A DNA stretch of 64,000 bases. It comes from Typhlomys cinereus. Its lineage: Eukaryota; Chordata; Mammalia; Rodentia; Platacanthomyidae. The notes beneath the pieces were generated by a model. The model did not search any database, was not told the DNA's origin, and saw only the letters and a list, made by a program, of their open reading frames with translations. The stretch lies in NCBI GenBank assembly GCA_023101885.1, contig JALPQD010000142.1:2012454-2076453 (forward strand). Reading direction: 5' to 3'. This document shows positions 56,821-64,000 of the stretch, one piece after another; position 1 is the first letter of the stretch, and every line of letters starts with the position of its first letter. The position numbers were made by a program, and so were the translations under genes.

Positions 56821-58101
56821 CTGTCATGCACAGATACATTGGAAGATTAATCACAGTGAAATGGCCGTAGTTATGGTCCCACACTGAATAGAATCAAAGA
56901 GAACAATTACATGTATCAAGGTAGCTAGAACCAGGGTTGCTCTTGGCCTCACCAAGGATGGGCAACTCCTGGATAAATCCCCCAGGATCAGAGCCAGAGA
57001 TTTCACTGGAGGTTTGCATATGAAGAAGAAAGTACACTGATTCTAATTAGAGACAAAGAAATCTACTGATCTATTAGGAATTTCAAGTGTGAAAGTGTAA
57101 TTTAAACATACCAGATGTTGAGGTTTTTCTCAGATCACTTCACGAATGATAGTAACTATGACAGAGAACACAAACTACTTTGTAGAATGCAGAGAATGAG
57201 CTACCTCTGCAAACAGGCCATGGGTTTATTTTGTATTTTATATGCCCTGGCCTTGATTTAAAAAGAGATGAACACACAATGACACATTTTAAAGAGAGGA
57301 ACAGCACAAAGCAGTTCAGTATTGATTGACATTTCTCCCATAACCAGAGCAAACTATATAGTGCTTCCGCAGACTGTTGGAATGAGACAGAGAGCAGTGG
57401 AGTTTGCACTCATAAACAGATTTCCCCAATGATTCCCCTAATCTAGAGAAAATATCTTGCCTATATCCTCCAGACTCTAGCATGAAATCCTCAGAAATGC
57501 TATGTTCCACACAAATATTTCTCCTGGTAGGAATGGCAATAGATTCACTGTGTTTGTCCCGGATGACTTGTGTCTTCCTGTCCAATGACTGCCATTACCA
57601 AACTTCTGCGTCATTGACTCGCAGAGTTCAATCTCCAGAAATCCTTGAGAACTTGCTGACAATGAAAATCTCAAGAACCTAAGCAGGGTCTACTAATTTA
57701 GATACTCTGTGGGGGAGGAAGGGAGGGTGAGGCCCAAAGGTGGTTTTATTTTGTCTTCCATTTGAGACTTCGATGTCCAGTTTCAGAACAGTGGCAAGGA
57801 AGAGACTTCATGTTTCTTCCCACATCAGGGTCCTACATAAGGCTCCTTCTCACTGAACTGATTCTCATCCTCGTCCCAGCATTCATGTGTGAATACTTAG
57901 GTCCATGTCATGTCATTTCCAGGAGATGGAAGTATACATCCTCCATTCTTCTACATGACCTGCTCATGCTAGTGTAATTTCACTTGGTCAATATTCATCT
58001 CTGGAATCAAGACTTCCTTAAAGTTGCAGCTGTTGAGGAATCAGAAAGCTTCTCTGGTGTCTCATTAATTAATTAATTAAATTTCACCATGGGCTCATTA
58101 C
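56821..58101 (-). other. Adgrg6: Adgrg6 intron
   Basis: No named repeat. (TTAA)n at 58064-58081 lies just inside the donor side of the upstream exon. Several short ORFs, none supported. Confidence 0.65.
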
Positions 58102-58273
58102 CTGGAAATATGATTCATTATTGCTTGGAAGACTGATGCTAAAATTTGAAATTGTGTTTGTCCCTGGGATCAGCGATGACACTCCAAGGGCCAAATTCTG
58201 GGTTACAATGTTTACATGTGGAGTACTGTTCAGGTCAATCTTGAAGGCTAGCTCATCGATTGTTTTTAAAGCT
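58102..58273 (-). CDS. Adgrg6: Adgrg6 exon: GAIN domain
   Basis: Exon of 172 nt (phase 2 in, 0 out) encoding [20 protein letters not shown] and on to [20 protein letters not shown], ending NNESYFQ. Three sequons (NST, NFS, NES) fit the heavily glycosylated extracellular GAIN domain. The acceptor is TTCTTTAG|A and the donor TTCCAG|GTAATG. The upstream exon supplies GA, making the joining residue Glu as in the family. Confidence 0.96.
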
Positions 58274-58994
58274 CTAAAGAAAAGCAAAATAACAAATAAC
58301 ATCACACTTAAATCCTATAGTATTTAGGTACTCGGTGGATAAAACACAAACCAAATTACTGCCTCTAAATTTTCCAATCTTAATACAGATAGTCATAAAA
58401 TTAACCAAAACCACAACAATATTCATTTAAAATCCAGAATCACAGATTCTGCATGCTCAGAAAAATCTGCTCTTAAGGGAAATCAGCAATTAAGTCATCA
58501 GAAATGAATTTTGTTTTCCACAAATAATGTTTGAGAAATTAGAATACATTTGTAAAAGTGTTTTCAATTAATTAGATAGAGTCAAAATGATTTAGAGAAT
58601 GTCTTTAACAAATATATATATACTTTATCAAATAAATGTGATTAAAAGAAAGGAAATCAAACAAATTAGACAACTTAATACTATCAATGAAATATTAAAA
58701 TAAAGTAAAGATAAAGGCATTCCCTATTGGCCAGGTACTTTAATTTTAGAGTTCATGCAGCTATGATACTCTGTGGAACATATATGATGGAGTAAGAGTC
58801 TTGCAGCGACCAAGTCACACAGAACCCTGCCTAATTAAATTAGTTTTTTGTTTTCAAATGGAAAACTATTTTGATTATGAAGCATGTTATGTACATGTTA
58901 TGTACATATAGCAGTACTAATTATTTTATAAGTTTTAATTCTCAAAAATAAGAACCTCAAAATGCACTTTGTAAGTGATGTTGGGAATGAATAT

Positions 58995-58999
58995 GCATC

Positions 59000-59058
<59 letters not shown>

Positions 59059-59312
59059 ATGTATGCATGCATATGTCTGTATCGGAGGTCACTGTGTGCA
59101 CCTGTGGAATCCCAAGAGTGAGTGACTTCAGCAGTCATCCTGGATTGTTCTACCTCTACCTCCTCTTTTGCTCTGCTCTTGGGTTTTCTAGGCTCTACCT
59201 TCCAGGATTGAAAGTGCAGGCCCCGACTATTTCTGTCTAGTGTTTTTACATGGGGTCTGGTACTTCTACTTTCAAAGCAGAGGCTTAATCCATGAGCCAT
59301 CTCTCTGGCTCC
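58995..59312 (-). mobile_element. tRNA-derived SINE, long form
   Basis: Minus-strand head GGAGCCAGAGAGATGGCTCA, shared body, and (TG)n of about 50 bp at 59001-59055. Lies in the intron 130 bp downstream of the first GAIN exon. Confidence 0.8.
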
Positions 59313-59442
59313 AGTAGTATGCGTCTTCTAGAGATGAGAGTTATAAGTCCAGAAACAAAGCATTCAGAAAATGAGAAGTTATATTAGCAACTTATTTATG
59401 TGATGGTGCTTATTCTCAAAAGAAGAAAAACAAAGATACTTA

Positions 59443-59688
<246 letters not shown>

Positions 59689-60161
59689 TTACCTGTGCAC
59701 TGGAAATAGGTTTAGGAGGCAAAGCATCATGTGACACTTAATTTTATAGTGGCAAGGTATCAGTACTTTTTTTACACAGAGACAACTTCTCCCTAGTAAG
59801 AAACAAATAACCAGAGGGACTATTGTTCATGTATTGTTTTAAGAAAATGTCCTAGGAAGCACTGAGTACATATTTGCTGGTCAAAAATAATACACAAATA
59901 GAAAAAAAAAGTTGGTAGAAATAACATTTCATGTATTATTTCAAGAATTTCCTCACTATTTTAATTCCCTGAAGAGTAAATAGCATAGAAAGCCAAAAGG
60001 AGGAAATGATTGTCTTTTTATCTAAACAATGTGAAACACTCATTTGTCTGACTTTTAATATTACTTTCACTCGACAAAGAACATATCCGAAGAGTCTGAA
60101 ACCATGAAGCATGTGGTCATTTCATTTTGTCTTAGGGAACAGATGACAAATGGAAACTCAC

Positions 60162-60217
60162 TTGAACAATTGGAGACATCAAGAGGCCCCCAGACAGCAA
60201 ATGTTCCATTGGAAAGG
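60162..60217 (-). CDS. Adgrg6: Adgrg6 exon: HormR domain, second part
   Basis: A small 56-nt exon (phase 2 in, 1 out). It completes the Cys codon and encodes LSNGTFAVWGPLDVSNCS. The aromatic W-G-P-x-D-x-S-x-C signature is the end of a HormR domain. NGT and NCS are glycosylation sequons. The acceptor is TTGTCACAG|C and the donor TCAA|GTGAGT. Frame continuity with both neighbours is exact. Short exons like this are easily missed by ORF-based gene finding. Confidence 0.93.
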
Positions 60218-61217
60218 CTGTGACAATTACCAAAACAAGAGAAAGATATTTAAATATATGGCATGAACAAGATGATAGCTGACAAAATCAACAAACATTT
60301 TAGGATTTGCCCCATTAGCCATCTACCGTCTTTTAAAATAATGCTGCAATATATGAAATTTTTTAAAAAAGAAACTGAAAATCCTTTGCAGAAGAGAGCA
60401 CCCAGCATCCTGGACCACAGAGGCCGAGTGCCAACAGCACCCTGAAGCACTTCTGCTCCAGCAGGGCCTGAAGACTTCCTGGCAAAGTCTAATCTTGATT
60501 TCACATAGCTCTGAAGAGCAGATCACAGTCCACATTTACAAACGAGGAAATGCATGTTAGATAAGCTGAGGAATTTCCCAAGGCCCTCAGCCAGGAGGAG
60601 GTAGGTCCACATTTCAAACTCTGGTCCATAAATCCTACAACACCCGCCTTTCCTCCCTACCAAGTACCAAACACAACTGCGATGCAACTATTTACACTCG
60701 AGCAGTTTCTGTTTTTGAATTCTCTCCAAAACAACTAGTGAGGAGTGGAGCGTAGGGTGAAGAACTAGATCTGCGGTACTGTCCAGAGAACTCTGTCACT
60801 GTCTGGTCTAAGGTGGATGTTAGGCATGCAGGGGACATCCTATGTGCTCTGGCAGTCTCAACAGTAGACTGTGCCCATCAATTTCTCATCTTTATTTTGT
60901 TTTCCAGTTCTCTTTTCCCAATAGGTGAGAAGATAAAGAATGTTAGGGCATATGCTCAGACAGACAGTGTCTGTTCAAGGTGCTTTGCTCTGGAGCCGCA
61001 ATCTGGTTTGCAAAACTGTCAATCATTCTTTGGAGAGAGCACACGTGGCATGTTGCTGGAAGGAAACCCAAGCCTTTCCTGGCAACACGCTTGCCTTATC
61101 TCTACCCTCAGATGTGTGATTCCTGCTCAGCTCTTCGAATCACCACAGAGCCTGAGTAGGATGCAAAGCACCTGTCACCCTGGATCTGCAGCTGGCAAGA
61201 GTCAATGAAAACATTAC
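60218..61217 (-). other. Adgrg6: Adgrg6 intron between the two HormR exons
   Basis: Exactly 1.0 kb, no repeat recognised. The plus-strand ORF at 60813-61208 has no family match. Confidence 0.7.
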
Positions 61218-61329
61218 CACATCCGGGATACGGAAAAACCAGGCTTGTCTGGACAAGGATGGCTATATTCAGAAGGTTGGATGGTTGGCCAGTGAAAGCC
61301 TTTGGGGTCTTCCATAGCACTGCACATAC
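61218..61329 (-). CDS. Adgrg6: Adgrg6 exon: HormR domain, first part
   Basis: Exon of 112 nt (phase 1 in, 2 out) encoding [20 protein letters not shown], then a [11 protein letters not shown] segment and SRM plus the first two bases of a Cys codon. The Cys, Trp-Pro and Cys spacing fits the hormone-receptor (HormR) domain of adhesion GPCRs. The exon starts immediately after CCCAG with GTATGT, which looks like a donor. I placed the acceptor there because only this choice keeps the frame with both neighbours and matches the family sequence. The exon's own donor, ATGTG|GTAATG, is weak. Confidence 0.93.
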
Positions 61330-62159
61330 CTGGGAAGAACGATAACAATCATGAGAAATGTCAGGCCATTCTTTGGTGCAAAGCTGCACACTGGAAGTCA
61401 AACATCAATCCTGGAAATCCATGCAGATAATGCATTGGGAATTTTTAAAGGTTTAGAAATTGGGGAGAATGAGCACACATTTCAGATGAAAACCCATTGA
61501 ATCTTAAAGATCTACTCCATAAAAAATCCTTTAAAAATCATTGCATAGTCATGTGAGCAGACCCGGCCCATAGAGGGTGAGGTCACTCCAGAGAGCTGAT
61601 TAGCATTTTTGCCAAAGTTGGAAGCAAACTCACAAGTATTGCTCCTTGCCTTCTGCTCTTGCTATGGATTTGGTATGGTCAGTTCCCTTGATTCCTGATA
61701 CTGTTGTAACTCTCCTGTCAAGATAACTTTGACCTGAACGTGTAGGCTGGAATATAAATCTCTTTATTCCCCTAAAGAATTTGGGTCAGGTACTGAGCAC
61801 AGCAATGAAACATGAACCTAAGGCAGATGGTGATGTACATTCTCATATGATGACACCTGAAAAGACTTTGAAGAAGACATGACTTGGTGAGTCTCATTAA
61901 AAATATGCAAATGATAGTAAGTGGGCAGTGAGAGAAAAGCAGTGTGGGAAAAGACAGAATAGCTACCTGTACAAGAGCACAGTGTGTTTGGCATAGGTGA
62001 TATTGCATGTTTGGTGGGAGTTCAGGACAAATCAGGCATGCAGGTCAGAAATGATTCTAAGCTAAAGATGCTTTGCAGATTTCTAGGAAATCTAGTGTAT
62101 ATATCATATATTATATATTAGTGTATATATCATATTATAAATATGTGTGTGTACTATTT

Positions 62160-62400
62160 CTTAGTGTGGGTTGTGAATGTATGCATGTGTGTGCACATGT
62201 GAACAAGTGCAAGTGGGGTCCAGAGGATGACAACATTGGGTGTGGCCTCCTCTATTACTTTCCACTTTACTGCTTAGAGATAGGGAATTTTGCTGAACAT
62301 GAAGTTAACTGATTGACTGGCTGACTGGCCAATAAGCTCCAGTGATTCACCTGCCCAACCCCCACTCCTTTTTAAGTAGGTGATGGGGATTCAAATATGA
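62160..62400 (+). mobile_element. Old B4-like SINE
   Basis: GTGTGCACATGTGAACAAGT, GGGGTCCAGAGGATGACAAC and a downstream pyrimidine-rich part resemble a diverged rodent SINE. An AT palindrome-rich stretch precedes it (62090-62145). Confidence 0.4.
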
Positions 62401-62668
62401 TGCACACACTTTACCTTCTTCTGAACCCCCAAATAGACAGTTCCCAATGAGGAACCTGTCTTTATGTATGCGTGCTCTGTCATTCCATTAAGCAGAAAAC
62501 AATGATGGTTAGGGTTAAGGACATTTTCCTCCTTTAACTATGAGCAAAGATAACAATTAACTGTCTGACTCTTCCTTACCCTTGGATTCACAGTTACTGA
62601 ACTGAGATTTTGGTTTGTTTGCTTTGTTCTGTCACACATTTATTATAGTCTTAAATTAATGAAGTTCA

Positions 62669-62953
62669 GGGTTGGAGAGGTGGCTCAAGGGTTCAGCCTC
62701 TGCCTTGCAGGCGGAAGGTCCTAAGTTCGGATCCTAGACCCCACGTATAGATGCCAGGCGGAAGCGGGGGCGGCCTGCATTTCTGGTCCTGGTAGGGCCG
62801 AGCCTGTGAATCCTGGGGCAGAGTAAACAAGGAGGAGGTGGAGGTATCCATGGTGGTTCCCGAATTCGTTCGTGGTTCTACACATACACACATACATACA
62901 CATACATACATAGATACACACGCACACCACACACAATTGAATAAATAATTAAA
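62669..62953 (+). mobile_element. Young tRNA-derived SINE
   Basis: The head GGGTTGGAGAGGTGGCTCAA carries box A; box B GTTCGGATCC is at 62725-62734. A CATACA-rich tail ends in AATAAATAATTAAAA. Perfect 16-bp duplication AAATTAATGAAGTTCA at 62653-62668 and 62954-62969. Very similar to the copy at 9621. Confidence 0.95.
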
Positions 62954-63057
62954 AAATTAATGAAGTTCATCATTTGCAAAAATAATGGACATGGGTGTTA
63001 TTTTAGTGAAACTGGAATCTGTACTCATATCAGTTGTGCAGAAGTGCATTCACTTAC

Positions 63058-63200
63058 CCAGTGGCCTCACATTCACCGTGTACAGCCTCAAGCCCTCATC
63101 CAGAGATGCGTTATTCCTCAACAGCTTCTGCTGAATAGCTTTCCCTTCCAAGTTGGCATTGTTGGTCGCGTTGTAAACTAGAAGAGCCCATAGCACCAAC
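63058..63200 (-). CDS. Adgrg6: Adgrg6 exon: end of SEA-like region
   Basis: Exon of 143 nt, entering with the last base of a codon and leaving after the first base of a glycine codon. It encodes [14 protein letters not shown] followed by a Lys/Gln-rich helix and [11 protein letters not shown]. This corresponds to the SEA-like region ahead of the HormR domain. It carries two N-glycosylation sequons (NAT, NAS). The acceptor reads TTTCATAG|G and the donor CTGG|GTAAGT. It is the most 5' coding exon I can find in the window. The preceding exons (CUB, pentraxin-like) would lie beyond position 64000. Confidence 0.93.
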
Positions 63201-64000
63201 CTATGAAACATTTCACGGAGAAATATTGTTGTTGGGGGTGTTGGCTAGTTAGTTGTATTTTGTTGGGAAAAGTAGAACTTAGATGACCAGGATGCACTGC
63301 GATTGAAAAGGTCAACTGAGACACCCTTAGGCTATCTTGGATGCTACACAAAGTCCAGGATGGAAATTATTTCAATTAAAACTATTTCAACTTGAATAGA
63401 GTTCGTAAGGTATCTTACTACAATCAACCATCATATCATTTCTTTTCAGAAAATTTTAATTTTTAACATCTGCAATATTTTATGTTGTACAATAATATTT
63501 TATAACATCAAAGAGCCATATTATGAGTTCACTGCATTTTGCTTCTTTATTAGCAAAAATTGGGTTTTCAAATGAAAATTATGTCAATCAGCATCTGACT
63601 TAGAGATTATTAAACATTATTTACGTCTTTTGTTTTGTTTTGATGTGGGACCTGGGATCCGAACTCAGAACCTTCTGCTTGTGAGACAGAGTCACAACCC
63701 CTGAGCCATCTCTCCAGGCCCTTATTTACGTCTTTTATCTAAAGTTATTATGTCTCATTTGTATTGGTACAAGTTCTACAAGTGCACATTTGAAAGCACA
63801 TTTTGTATGGTGCTAAAATTTTAAATAAATTCTTAACATGTGCTTCAGAATGTCTTGATCTTAAAAATCTTTAAAAAGACAACATCTCTGTGGGAGTCAA
63901 AGACATAGGGCCCAGAAATACTTATAAACTTTTGGTTTTGCAGTTCAAATAACATTCCTCATCAACTACAATCACAGCTATGATCCACAGCAAAAATCAA
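63201..64000 (-). other. Adgrg6: Adgrg6 intron, right edge of window
   Basis: AT-rich sequence with a short SINE at 63632-63721. No further exon matching the receptor was found up to position 64000. Confidence 0.7.
63632..63721 (-). mobile_element. Short tRNA-derived SINE (head only)
   Basis: 90 bp: minus-strand GGGCCTGGAGAGATGGCTCA, box B GAGTTCGGATCC, then an AAAACAAAACAAAA tail. Perfect 15-bp duplication TTATTTACGTCTTTT at 63617-63631 and 63722-63736. Confidence 0.95.

Noticed and set aside
61324..61329. CCCAG|GTATGT read as the donor of an exon further upstream (61330-61400)
   Set aside because: The upstream frame ([15 protein letters not shown]) ends in a phase that fits neither neighbour. 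Reading the site as an acceptor gives [11 protein letters not shown], which matches the receptor and keeps phase.

Overview
This is nuclear DNA from a rodent. The evidence is interspersed repeats of rodent type (tRNA-derived SINEs that open with a GGGCTGGAGAGGTGGC-like head, B1-like and B4-like SINEs, L1 elements with tandem GC-rich 5' UTR units) together with long (TG)n and (GA)n microsatellites and one widely spaced, intron-rich vertebrate gene. The species cannot be named from the sequence alone; a non-murine myodont such as a jerboa would fit.

The only cellular gene I can support is Adgrg6 (Gpr126), an adhesion G-protein-coupled receptor on the minus strand, running from right to left. 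Sixteen consecutive coding exons lie between 63200 and 27708. They encode the end of the SEA-like region, the hormone-receptor (HormR) domain, the whole GAIN domain with its GPS autoproteolysis site, all seven transmembrane helices and the C-terminal tail to the stop codon. Every intron is GT-AG and all exon phases agree. The joined exons give 772 codons plus a stop, about two thirds of the receptor. The CUB and pentraxin-like exons must lie beyond position 64000. A probable 3' UTR continues to about 25100. A 46-bp frame-shifting cassette exon, which in human gives a second C-terminus, is also present at 30129-30174 but carries an in-frame stop.

Positions 1-12360 are a nest of L1 retrotransposons, all on the minus strand. 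A full-length L1 with both ORFs open (about 632-6765) has inserted into an older, broken L1 (1-631 plus 6766-11125) and is flanked by a 12-bp target-site duplication. A still older 5'-truncated L1 follows at 11155-12262. A tRNA-derived SINE with a perfect 15-bp duplication interrupts ORF1 of the second L1.

Positions 12360-25100 are gene-free 3' flank. They hold several copies of an unassigned rodent repeat, an LTR with its own TATA box and polyadenylation signal, two short L1 3' ends with clear target-site duplications, an isolated L1 5' UTR-like piece, and four long purine or pyrimidine tracts.

From 25100 to the end the landscape is Adgrg6 introns with scattered SINEs and microsatellites. 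There are no tRNA, rRNA or CRISPR features. The exon assignments are the firm part of this annotation; repeat family names are approximate because no library search was possible.
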